Source of the DNA: Desulfobacter postgatei 2ac9
Lineage (GTDB): Bacteria; Desulfobacterota; Desulfobacteria; Desulfobacterales; Desulfobacteraceae
Assembly (NCBI RefSeq): GCF_000233695.2
Contig: NZ_CM001488.1
Span: 2,250,053 to 2,314,052 of the forward strand
Reading direction: 5' to 3'
DNA: 64,000 nt
A program made the translations under genes and the position numbers. The notes below the pieces were generated by a model that worked only from the letters and a program-made list of their open reading frames with translations, had not been told where the DNA came from and made no database searches. Shown here piece by piece: positions 9,003 to 18,316 of this stretch. The number at the start of each line of letters is the position of its first letter. Position 1 is the first letter of the stretch.

Positions 9003-9040
9003 TATAATTTAGGTAACATGACATTAGCAGGAGGCCGTTG

Positions 9041-9967
9041 ATGGCACATATATTTGCAGATTTGCATAATCACACCACCGCATCTGACGGGGATTTTTCC
9101 CCTGGCGATCTTGTGGCCCTGGCCGCAGGTATGGGTATAAAGGTTTTAGGCGTGACCGACCATGACACTCTGGATGGACTTGAAGCTGCCCTGGATGCGG
9201 GGAAAATACAGGGCGTAGAGGTCTTTCCGGGTGTTGAGATCTCCGTGCGCTTCAAACGTGCGTTTTTCACGGGAACCCTTCACGTGCTGACCTATTTTTC
9301 AAGCGCGATGTTAAAAGATTCGGGGTTTGTCACACGGTTTAAAACCCTTCTGGCCGGAGGGCGGGGAGAGAGACTTGTCCGGGCAAGGATTGAGAAAATT
9401 AACGAGGTGTTCGGGCCTGGCGGAGAATCGCCTTTATTGTCAAGGGATCTTACCTTTGAAGAGATTGCCGCATATTCGGATAATGTCTCCCGCCGCCATT
9501 TTGCCATGGCCCTGGCCGAGAGACTGGGTATTTCAGACAAAGATACCATTACCCGGATCATCGGTAATAACAGTCCCGCCTATCTGCCTTCGGGGGTGGA
9601 CCTTGAACAGGTAAAAGGGTTTATAAAAAGTGAACCTGTGGTCGCTGTGCTGGCTCACCCGGCTGCCGGTTCTTTTCCCGGCGAGGGGCATTACAAGGAG
9701 GTGCTGCCGCCTCTGGAAATCGTGACGCGTCTGCTGTCCGAAGTGCTGGACGCCGGCGTCAAAGGCCTTGAGGTCCATTATCCGGGCCATTCACCGGAAC
9801 ATCAGGTGCTGCTTTTGTCCTGGGCTGAAAAATATGATCTGCTTGTCACCGGGGGGTCTGACTGCCATGACAGCGCCAAACGTCCTTTGGGAACAGCAGG
9901 TGTGAATGAACAGGAATTTAAACGATTAAGGCAGATGGTATTGTGCGAAGAAAAGAAAAACAGATAA
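9041..9967 (+). CDS. PHP-domain phosphoesterase
   Basis: 308 aa. The metal-binding motif DLHNHTTASDG (HxH) at the N-terminus, DHDTLDG and GVEIS are the standard PHP signatures; HPAAG and GGSDCHD lie further down, completing the metal site. This is the TrpH/YciV-like group of PHP proteins, several of which are 3',5'-nucleotide or RNase AM-type phosphoesterases; the substrate here is not known. I chose the ATG at 9041 because AGGAGG (9029-9034) is 6 nt upstream; an in-frame TTG at 9038 is less likely. Confidence 0.85.
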   Translation: MAHIFADLHNHTTASDGDFSPGDLVALAAGMGIKVLGVTDHDTLDGLEAALDAGKIQGVEVFPGVEISVRFKRAFFTGTLHVLTYFSSAMLKDSGFVTRFKTLLAGGRGERLVRARIEKINEVFGPGGESPLLSRDLTFEEIAAYSDNVSRRHFAMALAERLGISDKDTITRIIGNNSPAYLPSGVDLEQVKGFIKSEPVVAVLAHPAAGSFPGEGHYKEVLPPLEIVTRLLSEVLDAGVKGLEVHYPGHSPEHQVLLLSWAEKYDLLVTGGSDCHDSAKRPLGTAGVNEQEFKRLRQMVLCEEKKNR

Positions 9968-10019
9968 CCGATCAGGATCAGATTGACGGCATCATATTCA
10001 ATTGTATTATGGCTCAATA

Positions 10020-10056
10020 CAGCTCCTGCACCTTTGAATTTGAGGCGCAGGAGCTG
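10020..10056. terminator. Strong hairpin between convergent genes
   Basis: CAGCTCCTGC (10020-10029) pairs with GCAGGAGCTG (10047-10056), with CCT/AGG extending into the loop. There is no clear T-tract, so it may be a transcript-end stabiliser more than a classical terminator. Confidence 0.5.
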
Positions 10057-10180
10057 AGGGAAACGCCGTAATTGAGGTCAAAATTTTAAGGATGACTGCC
10101 AAGCGGTCCGGGTAAAAACAGCCCCTAAGACATCCTTTTTAATCGCTTTTGTAGCTGCCGTGACCATGATGCCGGTCTCT

Positions 10181-10957
10181 TCAGCGACGCTTAAATTGAC
10201 GTGCATCGGGGTTTATTGCCTCTTCCTCTCCAGTGCGGTTTTTGTCGTTCTGGGGGTTTCTATTATTCTGGAGAGGATGCCTCTTGCGTTGATTGTACTC
10301 ATTTTGTTCCTGTTTCATTTTGTTGCGATCATGTTGACGTGGATCCATGGTCCGCTTTCCTGGATGCTGTTTCCGCGGGTCTATTTTATCACGTCGTCCC
10401 TCTTTTGGCATTTTATCTTTTTGTAACCGAGGAGGATACTCTCGTTGTAACCGACGAGAATCCTCTCGACGCCGGTCTTTGTTGTGTGGATATCTTTTGG
10501 GCTGGTTCTTTTCATTATACCATGGGTCCCTGCGGAGAAAGTCGTTTTTATGTTTGTTTTTGTCGTTCCAACGTGGATTCTCTTGGGGCCGATGTTTTGG
10601 GTTTTTTGGCGGCCGCCTGTCGTGTTGATCGTATTTATGATTGCGGTGATCATTATGGTAATGGCGGCCCTTCCATCTGGTGTCACGTGGCCAGTGCGTA
10701 CGCGGCAACGCGGTCCAGTTTCCGCCTCTGCTCCTGCTGTAGTACCAACGTTGATTGTTATAGAAATAGTAATAGCCATTGTGGCTGTAGTAGGGCCGTT
10801 CGTACAGGTTTACCGTGTAAGGCAACGCCGGCACGACCACCACACTGGAACTGTAATAGGGATCAGAATGGTAGCCGTCAGCCGGAACCACACACCCCGA
10901 AAGGAGGAATGCGCTGCCGACAAGCATAAGCAGAGCGAGTATTGTTGATCTGTTCAT
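10181..10957 (-). CDS. Highly basic low-complexity lipoprotein
   Basis: 258 aa. Signal peptide with a clear lipobox LLSGC (Cys22), then a Tyr-rich segment (PYTVNLYERPYYSHNGYYYFYNNQRWYY region, about residues 45-75), then about 170 residues dominated by Arg, Lys, His, Asp, Asn, Pro and Gln. The Tyr/Trp-rich part resembles short YXY beta repeats seen in small Gram-negative envelope lipoproteins. The extreme positive charge suggests interaction with LPS, nucleic acid or acidic polysaccharide, but that is inference. SD AAGGTGA is well placed. The opposite strand is open for long stretches, a by-product of the biased composition. Function unknown. Confidence 0.75.
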   Translation of the reverse strand: MNRSTILALLMLVGSAFLLSGCVVPADGYHSDPYYSSSVVVVPALPYTVNLYERPYYSHNGYYYFYNNQRWYYSRSRGGNWTALPRTHWPRDTRWKGRHYHNDHRNHKYDQHDRRPPKNPKHRPQENPRWNDKNKHKNDFLRRDPWYNEKNQPKRYPHNKDRRREDSRRLQREYPPRLQKDKMPKEGRRDKIDPRKQHPGKRTMDPRQHDRNKMKQEQNEYNQRKRHPLQNNRNPQNDKNRTGEEEAINPDARQFKRR

Positions 10958-11078
10958 ACATCACCTTAGTTTGTAGTTTAGATATAGGAATTTTTTTTCT
11001 TACACGTGAAGTATAGCCAAGAATGGAAAGATGATCAAGGATTTGAAATCTGGTCCGGCGAGATACGGTCGTTGGGTT

Positions 11079-13559
11079 TTAATCATCCAGGTGCCTTCCA
11101 AACCGGTTGAGCAGGAGGGAGTTGCCCACAACGGAGAGGGATGAAAACCACATGGCGATACTGGCCGCTTCCGGGGTTAATGATAGTCTGAATGCCGGAT
11201 ACAGGATGCCTGCAGCCACCGGAATCATTAAAATATTGTAGAAAAAGGCCCAGAAAAAATTGCGTTTTATGGTGGAAAGGGTTTTTTTCCCCAATCGTAC
11301 GGCCCGGTAGACATCTTTTAGATTATTTTTTACCAGCACCACCTCACAGGTCTCCTTAGCCACATCCGTGCCCGAACCAATGGCAATGCCGATGTCTGCC
11401 TGGGCAAGGGCCGGGGCGTCATTGATGCCGTCTCCCACCATGCCCACCTTTAATCCCTTTTCCTGCCATTTTTTCACCTGGTTGATTTTATCTTCGGGCA
11501 TGACCTCGGCAGCCACTTCCCGGATGCCTGCCTGTCGGCCTGCCCAAAGGGCTGCAGCTTTATTGTCCCCGGACACCAGGGCGGTCTGAATGCCTGCGGT
11601 ATTCAATTGCTCAATGGCGTCCTTTGCTTCGGGTTTGATCCGGTCTTCCAGGGCAATCACCCCCTTAACCTGGTGATCCAGGCTGATGAAGACAAGGCTC
11701 TTCCCCTGGTTTGACAACTCCCGACCCTTGGCGCGGATATCATCGGGGATTTTCTCATCTGCGACCAAAGCCATGTTGCCGGCCCTGAGCAGTTGGCCGT
11801 CAAGGCGGCATTCTATGCCCCGGCCCGAGATCTCTTTTGAATTCGATGTGGCTTCAGGCTCGATTCCCTTTTCCCGGGCAAAGCCTGTAACCGCCGGTGC
11901 CAGGGGGTGGGTGGAATTGATTTCCGCACTGGCGGCCCAGGACAGCAATTGTTCTTCCGTAATCCCTTTGGCAGGAAATACACCTGTGACAGAAGGTTTT
12001 CCCGTGGTCAGGGTGCCTGTTTTATCAAACAGGATTATATCCAGGTGGGAGATGTTTTCCAAAGCAGAGCCCTTTTTAAACAGGATACCCCGGTTAAGAC
12101 CCAGGCCCGATCCCACCATGATGGCTGTGGGCGTCGCAAGCCCTAGGGCGCAGGGGCAGGCAATGACAAGAACGGCAATCATGCGTTCAAAGGCAAATAA
12201 AAACGGGGTGGAACCGGACGGGATAAACGTTGGGGCTGTAATGTACCAGACGGCAAATGTGATCAGGGATACAACCGTCACCACAGGTACAAAAATGTTG
12301 GAGATCGTGTCGGCCACTCTCTGGATCGGAGCCTTGTCTGCCTGGGCATCCTCTACCATTTTAATGATGCCGGACAACACCGTGTCGCTGCCGGTGCGCG
12401 TGGTGGCCATTGTGATCGCCGCGGAGAGGTTGATGGTGGCTCCTGTGACGGCATCTGCGACCGATTTCTCAACCGGAAAGGATTCACCGGTGAGCATGGA
12501 TTCATCCACGGCGGTTTCTCCGCTGAGGATTTCGCCATCCACGGGGATTTTTTCTCCGGCCAATACCCGGACCGTATCGCCGGGTACGACCATGGAAACA
12601 TCCACAACACGTTCCTTGCCGTCCTTGATAACCCTGGCCGTATCTGCATTCAACGCCAGCAGGGTTTTGAGTGCCTGGCCGGTTTTTCCCTTGGCTCTTG
12701 CCTCAAGCATTTTGCCGATCATGATAAAGGTGATGAGCATGGCCGCACTGTCAAAAAACAGCATCTGGGAAGCATCTATAAAAATCAGGGAAAAAAGACT
12801 GTAAAAATATGCGGCGCTGACCCCTAAGCTGATAAGCACATCCATGTTGGCCAGCCGGTTTTTCAGGGAATAATAGGCCCCTTCAAAAAAGGTTCGGCCG
12901 GAAACCGCCATGACAGCCGTAGCCATGATGCAAAGGATAATATTTGTGACCGCAGTCCCAAAGGGCATAACATGCATGATGACCATCATGGGCACGGTGA
13001 CACATAGTGCAAACAGGAATCTGAATCTTTCCCGGCGGTCGGCCGTCTCGCCCTGATTCATTTCAAGGGATGCGCTGTAGCCCGCATTTTTAACCACATC
13101 CAGGACCTTTTGATCATCCATCAGGGCCGGATTATATGAAACAAAACCCTTTTCAAGGGGCAGGTTGATGGTTGTCTCTGCGATGCCTTCTGTTTTTGCA
13201 AATGCCTTTTCAATGGCCAGGGCACAGTTGGCACAATGCATGCCCTGGATAGAGAAGGTGAGGTTGCGAAGAGCAGCTCTTTCATCCGGTCTTTCGGTAT
13301 TTGTATTGGCCTGGTCTGCCGGTTTATCATCATCCTCGGCAGCCGCTTCCCGGGTCAGGGCATAGCCTTCGTTTACAATTGCGGCCTTGAGTTCATCCAA
13401 TGATGTTGTGCCTTTTTCCAGTTTCAGGATGACGATTTCCTGTTCAAATGACGCCGATACATCACTGACCCCGTCAAATCTTTCCAGGACTTTTTTGACC
13501 GTATTTTCACAGTGCATGCACATCATGCCGTATACTTCTATTTCATGGGTAGTGGTCAT
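11079..13559 (-). CDS. copA: Copper-exporting P1B-type ATPase
   Basis: 826 aa. Two N-terminal heavy-metal-associated domains carry MCMHC (Cys14/17) and MHCANC (Cys109/112). They are followed by eight predicted membrane helices, the transmembrane CPC motif (ACPCALG), the phosphorylation site DKTGTLTTG, the TGES actuator loop (LTGESFPV), and GDGINDAP with the trailing MxxSS-like end ([12 protein letters not shown]). CPC plus NPxx/YN and MxxSS are diagnostic for Cu(I)-exporting P1B-1 ATPases. It starts 6 nt after the copZ stop, so chaperone and pump are co-expressed; a promoter is predicted before copZ. Confidence 0.92.
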   Translation of the reverse strand: MTTTHEIEVYGMMCMHCENTVKKVLERFDGVSDVSASFEQEIVILKLEKGTTSLDELKAAIVNEGYALTREAAAEDDDKPADQANTNTERPDERAALRNLTFSIQGMHCANCALAIEKAFAKTEGIAETTINLPLEKGFVSYNPALMDDQKVLDVVKNAGYSASLEMNQGETADRRERFRFLFALCVTVPMMVIMHVMPFGTAVTNIILCIMATAVMAVSGRTFFEGAYYSLKNRLANMDVLISLGVSAAYFYSLFSLIFIDASQMLFFDSAAMLITFIMIGKMLEARAKGKTGQALKTLLALNADTARVIKDGKERVVDVSMVVPGDTVRVLAGEKIPVDGEILSGETAVDESMLTGESFPVEKSVADAVTGATINLSAAITMATTRTGSDTVLSGIIKMVEDAQADKAPIQRVADTISNIFVPVVTVVSLITFAVWYITAPTFIPSGSTPFLFAFERMIAVLVIACPCALGLATPTAIMVGSGLGLNRGILFKKGSALENISHLDIILFDKTGTLTTGKPSVTGVFPAKGITEEQLLSWAASAEINSTHPLAPAVTGFAREKGIEPEATSNSKEISGRGIECRLDGQLLRAGNMALVADEKIPDDIRAKGRELSNQGKSLVFISLDHQVKGVIALEDRIKPEAKDAIEQLNTAGIQTALVSGDNKAAALWAGRQAGIREVAAEVMPEDKINQVKKWQEKGLKVGMVGDGINDAPALAQADIGIAIGSGTDVAKETCEVVLVKNNLKDVYRAVRLGKKTLSTIKRNFFWAFFYNILMIPVAAGILYPAFRLSLTPEAASIAMWFSSLSVVGNSLLLNRFGRHLDD

Positions 13560-13565
13560 GGCACC

Positions 13566-13766
13566 TCAGATTTCCTTAACCGTGAACCCAAATTCAGAGA
13601 TCTCCTTGATCACTGTGGCCATATCCACATCGCTTTCGGCATTGAAATCGGCCTTTTTCCCTTCAAGGTCCACAGATACATTGGTGCCAACGGTTTCCAG
13701 ATATTTTTTAACCCGGTTCACGCAGTGTTTGCAGGACATTCCTTCGACACTTAAATGCTTTATCAT
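13566..13766 (-). CDS. copZ: CopZ-like copper chaperone
   Basis: 66 aa, a single heavy-metal-associated (ferredoxin-like) domain with GMSCKHC (Cys12/15). It hands Cu(I) to the CopA N-terminal domains. I prefer the ATG at 13766 because AAGGA is 7 nt upstream; an ATG at 13784 would add six residues (MEKDNK). Translationally close to copA. Confidence 0.85.
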   Translation of the reverse strand: MIKHLSVEGMSCKHCVNRVKKYLETVGTNVSVDLEGKKADFNAESDVDMATVIKEISEFGFTVKEI

Positions 13767-13831
13767 TTTATTATCCTTTTCCATGGGTTGACGTTCTTAA
13801 TTGTTAGCCAGACTTTGGGCTTACTTATATT

Positions 13832-13859
13832 AGGATAAAAACGATCAGGCGTATGTCAA
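13832..13859 (-). promoter_or_regulatory. Candidate promoter for copZ-copA
   Basis: Perfect -35 TTGACA (13859-13854), 16-bp spacer, TATCCT (13837-13832) on the minus strand, about 65 bp before the copZ start. The spacing is not the 19 bp expected of a MerR/CueR-controlled promoter. Confidence 0.4.
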
Positions 13860-13870
13860 CATGAGTTCGG

Positions 13871-14569
13871 TTAAAAGGCCGCCAGAAGCCGGAACTTGTC
13901 AAAGATCAAAAGCAGACCAATGATAATGAGAAGCCCGCCTGCGCATTTATTGATAATGCCCATGGCCCGGGTGGCCTTTTTCATGAAATTGAGCATGGAG
14001 TTGATGAAGATGGATATGACAATAAAAGGCAGCGCCATACCTGCAGAATAGGTTGCCAGCAGCAGCACCCCTTGAAGGATGGTGTCCTGACTGCCCGCCA
14101 CAATGAGAATGCTGCCCAGCATGGGGCCGATGCATGGGCTCCATCCCGCGCCAAATGCCATGCCGATCAAAAATGTGCCGAACAGATGAAAAGGTGTCTC
14201 CTTGAAATGAAATTTACGTTCGAACTGAAAACTTTTAATATTGATGATACCGAGCAGATGCAACCCGAAAATCAGGATGATGCCGCCCCCCACATAACGC
14301 ACAGCCCAGGAATACCGCGAGGCAAGCCCGCCAAGAAACGAGGCGGATGCCCCGAACAGGATAAAAATAAAGGAGAATCCGGCCACGTAGGCCAGGGTGG
14401 AGAGGATTACCTTTTTGCGTACTTCTTTGTTGTCGGCGGTCAGTTCATCTAAAGAGAGTCCTGTGATAAAGCTGAAATAAGCCGGGATCAGCGGCAGCAC
14501 ACAAGGGGAGAGAAACGACAGAAGGCCTGCCGCAAAAGCTGCAGGAAATGTAATGGTCTGTGTCAGCAT
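13871..14569 (-). CDS. CcdA/DsbD-like cytochrome c biogenesis transmembrane protein
   Basis: 232 aa, six predicted helices. Two conserved cysteines sit in helix-associated motifs, LLSFLSPCVLPLIPAY near the N-terminus and GWSPCIGPMLGS in the middle, the pair that carries reducing equivalents across the membrane in CcdA/DsbD proteins. The frame is open upstream to 14827, but family length and the SD (AAGGAA) favour the ATG at 14569. It could serve haem ligation for the c-type cytochromes, or redox maintenance of copper proteins given the neighbouring cop genes. Confidence 0.82.
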   Translation of the reverse strand: MLTQTITFPAAFAAGLLSFLSPCVLPLIPAYFSFITGLSLDELTADNKEVRKKVILSTLAYVAGFSFIFILFGASASFLGGLASRYSWAVRYVGGGIILIFGLHLLGIINIKSFQFERKFHFKETPFHLFGTFLIGMAFGAGWSPCIGPMLGSILIVAGSQDTILQGVLLLATYSAGMALPFIVISIFINSMLNFMKKATRAMGIINKCAGGLLIIIGLLLIFDKFRLLAAF

Positions 14570-15033
14570 GGCATGGTTTCCTTTGACAGTAGGGGAATAC
14601 CGATATTGAACCCGGGAACCGGTTTTTTTATTTCCATCTGTTTCAGGGTCGAGTCTGCTAATACTTTGTCTGATTTTGTCCGTATCATAAAAACAATAGT
14701 TGAATGTTAAGCACAGTTTTTGTCGTGGGTCGGGTCCAGGCGTTGATAGACCAGGTCCACCCACGGCTGTTATATGGTATACCTGTTTATTTATCAAGGA
14801 AGACAGAAGAAATAATCTGGAGATCATCTTTACCCTGGTTCTAAAGTCTGGTAAAATTTCGCCCCATAGATAATTGATATTCCAATAGGATAGCTATATG
14901 AAAGTCCCAATCAAAACGGAATAAATATTGTTACTTGCTATCTAAAAGTATCTGATTGACCCTTACTTAGAAGGTGTGTTTTGATTAGTCCCATAACCCG
15001 TTAAACCGTGTGAAGGTTTTTATAGAATAATTT
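14570..15033. other. Intergenic region between ccdA-like gene and draT
   Basis: About 464 bp with no convincing gene. The minus frame is open into it but has no family-like sequence. I looked for a sigma54 (-24/-12) promoter for draT and did not find a good one; TTGACC at 14956 is a weak -35. Confidence 0.5.
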
Positions 15034-15834
15034 ATGTCCCATTATCATTATCAATACAGCTTGTGCAGTGTGCCGTCGTGGGTCATTGGCTCCCGGGAAT
15101 TCAACGCCAATCCTACGTCGTTAAGTGTTCATGGTGTACGGGCTACCCATGCCCATTTTTTCAAACAGCTGGATGCCCTCTCCAGCTGGGAAGAAAGGGC
15201 AAGAATATTTCAAGATTATATGGAGGTTGCGTTTCATCTTCACCAATGGCGGGAAAAAGGTAATGTGGGTCAGCTGCTCAGTATAAAACACAGTTACTTA
15301 AGATTTCTTCGGGGCTGGCTCTTTGATGCCGATTCCGTTGAAGGGGCCGTCTTGAAGGGGTGGGTGCAGACCAGGATGGGGTTGCCCCCAATTTATCATG
15401 GCGGCCGGATCAACGGGAGAGAGAGTAAAGAGTATTTATCATACATGAAAGACCGCATGAAAGGCTCAGCGAGAACCAACGGTATTTTCAACCAACTGGA
15501 TCTTCTCTATGAATTTGTTCAGTACGAGATGAAACGTCGCGATCCGGATACTATCCACATCACCCTTTTCAGAGGCGTTCATGGGTTTTACGACCATGAA
15601 CTGCTTGAATGGGACAAGAAGACGGGTAAAGGTGTGGTCCGGCTCAATAATTTAAACTCCTTTACCCATGATTTTGAGCGGGCTTGGGAATTTGGAACAT
15701 TTGTTATTGAAGCCAGGGTGCCTGTTTCAAAAATTTTTTTTGATGGTGCTTTTCTTCATGCCGGGATACTAAAGGGGGAGGAGGAAGTGTTGGTCATTGG
15801 TGGTGTGTACGATATTTCCAGACGGATCATATAA
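15034..15834 (+). CDS. draT: NAD+-dinitrogen-reductase ADP-ribosyltransferase (DraT)
   Basis: 266 aa. The NAD-binding arginine segment HITLFRGVHGF, the LNSFTHDFERAWEFG stretch and the catalytic acidic motif KGEEEVLVIGG near the C-terminus match DraT, which ADP-ribosylates nitrogenase reductase (NifH) on arginine to switch off nitrogen fixation in response to ammonium or energy limitation. draG follows 17 nt downstream, as in known drat-drag pairs. No nif genes are in the window; the pair implies that nitrogenase is encoded elsewhere. No obvious SD precedes the ATG. Confidence 0.88.
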   Translation: MSHYHYQYSLCSVPSWVIGSREFNANPTSLSVHGVRATHAHFFKQLDALSSWEERARIFQDYMEVAFHLHQWREKGNVGQLLSIKHSYLRFLRGWLFDADSVEGAVLKGWVQTRMGLPPIYHGGRINGRESKEYLSYMKDRMKGSARTNGIFNQLDLLYEFVQYEMKRRDPDTIHITLFRGVHGFYDHELLEWDKKTGKGVVRLNNLNSFTHDFERAWEFGTFVIEARVPVSKIFFDGAFLHAGILKGEEEVLVIGGVYDISRRII

Positions 15835-15851
15835 TAGGGAAAGCATCATTC

Positions 15852-16757
15852 ATGCAATCGGTTCGAATACCTGACAGAAAGCAAATTGTGGGGAGGGCAA
15901 AGGGGGCCTTTGTCGGTCTTGCCATTGGAGATGCCTTGGGAGCGACAACCGAATTCATGACACCCCAGGAGATCAAATTACAATATGGTGTACATAAACA
16001 GATCATTGGTAAAGGGTGGCTGTATCTCAAAGCCGGTCAAGTGACCGATGACACCCAAATGTCGATTTGTATCGGACGGGCCATTCGAGATTCCCAGGGA
16101 TGGAATCTTACCGCCGTTGCAGATGAATTTGCCGATTGGGTGAAAGGCCGCCCGATTGATGTCGGCTCCACATGTGCAAGAGGAATCAGAAACTACATTC
16201 TGCACCAAACCCTTGAAGCGCCACCGAGCCGTTGGAGTGCCGGAAACGGGGCCTTGATGCGTATGCTTCCCGTTGCGCTCTATACACTGGGAAATGAAGA
16301 ATCCCTTGCACAATATGTGGTGGAACAGGCCCACCTGACCCACAATAACCCTTTGTCTGATACGGCATGTATCTTTTTTGGCCGTCTACTTCACGAGGCC
16401 ATGATGGGTGGTCAATTGGGTCCGCTTCTGATGCAGACCAAAGGTTTTGTGAATGAATATCCGGATTTTTGTTATGATCCGTATCCAGGTAAAAGTTCAG
16501 CCTTTGTTGTTGATACGGTGCAGACCGTTTTCCATTTTTTATTTTCAACGGACAACTTTGAAGATTGCCTCATCGGCACGGTAAACCAGGGGGGGGATGC
16601 GGATACGACCGGCGCACTGGCCGGGATGCTTGCCGGTGCTCTTTATGGGGTCGAGGGCATACCGAAACGCTGGTTGAAACGGCTGGATTCTCGTGTTTAT
16701 TCAGAGGTCGATACGCTTGCAGAATATTTGGTGGATCACTCTCCGGCACTTTTATGA
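15852..16757 (+). CDS. draG: ADP-ribosyl-[dinitrogen reductase] hydrolase (DraG)
   Basis: 301 aa ADP-ribosylglycohydrolase. The family signatures are AFVGLAIGDALGATTEF, the metal-binding VTDDTQMS and the C-terminal VNQGGDADTTGALAGML, whose aspartates bind the dinuclear Mn/Mg centre. It removes ADP-ribose from NifH and restores nitrogenase. The GGD motif is written in a run of eight G (16589-16596), a possible slippage site. SD GGGAAAG is 8 nt before the ATG. Co-transcribed with draT and probably with the FAH-family gene 36 nt downstream. Confidence 0.9.
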   Translation: MQSVRIPDRKQIVGRAKGAFVGLAIGDALGATTEFMTPQEIKLQYGVHKQIIGKGWLYLKAGQVTDDTQMSICIGRAIRDSQGWNLTAVADEFADWVKGRPIDVGSTCARGIRNYILHQTLEAPPSRWSAGNGALMRMLPVALYTLGNEESLAQYVVEQAHLTHNNPLSDTACIFFGRLLHEAMMGGQLGPLLMQTKGFVNEYPDFCYDPYPGKSSAFVVDTVQTVFHFLFSTDNFEDCLIGTVNQGGDADTTGALAGMLAGALYGVEGIPKRWLKRLDSRVYSEVDTLAEYLVDHSPALL

Positions 16758-16793
16758 TTGAAAAATTGATAACATTAAGCACAAAAGGAAATT

Positions 16794-17456
16794 ATGAACT
16801 ATCAGCATGTATTTAACGACGGATCGGTGTGCGAACTGCCGGTGGGAAAGGTGGTTTGTGTCGGTCGCAACTATGTGGATCATATCAGGGAACTGGACAA
16901 TCCCATGCCCACGGAACCTATTTTGTTTATGAAACCGGCAACATCGCTGCAACCCATCAGCCAGCCCATTGTCATTCCTGACTTTACCAAGGATTGCCAC
17001 AATGAGACGGAGTTGGCGGTGTTGATCGGCAAAAAGATCAGCAGGGCAGGGCGGGAAGCGGTTGAGGCTGCGGTTGAAGGTTATGGGATTGCATTGGATT
17101 TGACATTGCGGGATATACAGAAATCCCTCAAGGAGAAAGGCCTGCCCTGGGAGAAGGCAAAAGCATTCGACGGTTCCTGTCCGATCTCTCCATTTATTAG
17201 ACCTGATGACCTTCCAAACCCCCAGGATACGCGCTTGAAACTGGAAGTAAATGGCCAGGTGCGCCAGGATGAGAGTACAAAGTTGATGATTAACAAAATA
17301 TTTGACTTGATCGTCTACATGTCCGGTTTTTTTACGCTGTTGCCGGGCGATGTCGTACTTACCGGAACCCCGGCCGGTGTGGCCGCGTTGAAATCAGGTG
17401 ACCAGCTGGCGTTGGAGCTTGACGGCCGGTTTGCCTTTTCTGCATCTGTTGCATGA
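16794..17456 (+). CDS. Fumarylacetoacetate hydrolase family protein (acylpyruvase-like)
   Basis: 220 aa, the short single-domain form. Metal ligands are visible in ETELAVLIGK (E..E) and ALDLTLRDIQ (D), with the catalytic loop GRNYVDHIRELDNPMP and a conserved TGTPAGV near the C-terminus. Such proteins hydrolyse acylpyruvates or decarboxylate oxaloacetate (YcgM/FAHD1-like); I cannot pick between them. SD AAAGGAAA precedes the ATG. It sits behind draTG without an obvious functional link. Confidence 0.85.
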   Translation: MNYQHVFNDGSVCELPVGKVVCVGRNYVDHIRELDNPMPTEPILFMKPATSLQPISQPIVIPDFTKDCHNETELAVLIGKKISRAGREAVEAAVEGYGIALDLTLRDIQKSLKEKGLPWEKAKAFDGSCPISPFIRPDDLPNPQDTRLKLEVNGQVRQDESTKLMINKIFDLIVYMSGFFTLLPGDVVLTGTPAGVAALKSGDQLALELDGRFAFSASVA

Positions 17457-17607
17457 GGCGGTTTCGTATGTAGGAGTAAGTTGCGTTTGCAAACCGGCCA
17501 TAGATGCTTTATTGGCAAAAAATATCATTAGTGCTCAGTGAACTATGTTATCTGAATTAATTGAAAAATTTTGCAAGTATTCTAAATATATAAGGAGAAA
17601 ACGGAGT

Positions 17608-18297
17608 ATGAATAACAGCAAAATTTCATTTAAGATTGGCGATTCGGTTAGGGTAAAACCGGATGTACTTGATCCTGATACCGAAGCCTTCAGCCTTGAA
17701 GGATGGCAAGGGAGAATTCTTGACATCAGACCCCAGGAAGATGGGCCAACGATCATTGATATTGAGTGGGATAGTATCACGCTTCGAGAGATGCCAGCGT
17801 CATCCATTGAAGCCTCTGAGGAAGAGGGTTTAGACTGGACACAAATGGGATTGTATCCTGATGACGTTGAGGTGACAACAGCAAGAGATACTGAACAAGA
17901 CGTGAAGAATGCCCAAGAAGAGCTTGAGCGGATTTCGTACAAAAGCTATAGCTGGTTAGGTGACCCAGGTAAACGGATTCACCAGATCTTAAGCGGCGTT
18001 GATGATGGAGACGAGATGGCGGCGATGAAACGATGGGGTGCCTATCTTGAAGAGCATTTGAATTTTCCTTTTGACGCTGAGGTTGATGAATGGCAGGAAC
18101 GAGGACCATTGCGGTCAGGAGATCGGGTGAGTGTCAAAAAAATTACGTTAATTGACGACTTGTATGGTGTTATTGTGGCACTGCGGTTGGGTCGCAGAAA
18201 ATATGATTTTCCGCTTTGTGAATTAGCGGTAATTGACAAGCAATCAGCCAACACTCAACTTATCGAAGATTATCGGGTGTGGTTTGCGAATCGCTGA
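17608..18297 (+). CDS. CcbP-like calcium-binding-domain protein with an N-terminal SH3-like extension
   Basis: 229 aa. The C-terminal half (about residues 140-229: RWGAYLEEHLNFPF, GPLRSGDRVSVKKI, PLCELAVIDKQS, DYRVWFANR) resembles the CcbP 'calcium binding' family first described in cyanobacteria, a small acidic Ca2+-binding fold. The N-terminal half (residues 5-95) looks like a small beta-barrel (IGDSVRVKPDV, LEGWQGRILDI, TIIDIEWDSITL) of the KOW/SH3 kind. I chose the ATG at 17608 with AAGGAG 10 nt upstream over the ATG at 17545. The family match is from memory; the function (Ca2+ buffering) is inference. Confidence 0.62.
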   Translation: MNNSKISFKIGDSVRVKPDVLDPDTEAFSLEGWQGRILDIRPQEDGPTIIDIEWDSITLREMPASSIEASEEEGLDWTQMGLYPDDVEVTTARDTEQDVKNAQEELERISYKSYSWLGDPGKRIHQILSGVDDGDEMAAMKRWGAYLEEHLNFPFDAEVDEWQERGPLRSGDRVSVKKITLIDDLYGVIVALRLGRRKYDFPLCELAVIDKQSANTQLIEDYRVWFANR

Positions 18298-18316
18298 AAG
18301 AGTCCATAAAATTTGG

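Noticed and set aside
10160-10929. Plus-strand frames opposite the basic lipoprotein, one very hydrophobic
   Set aside because: The hydrophobic look comes from reversing Lys/Asn/Asp codons; the minus strand has SD and lipobox.
11686-12804. Long plus-strand frame opposite copA
   Set aside because: It mirrors conserved P-type ATPase codons and has no family features; a shadow of copA.
14870-14960. Possible sigma54 promoter before draT
   Set aside because: The GG and GC positions do not have the required 10-bp spacing.
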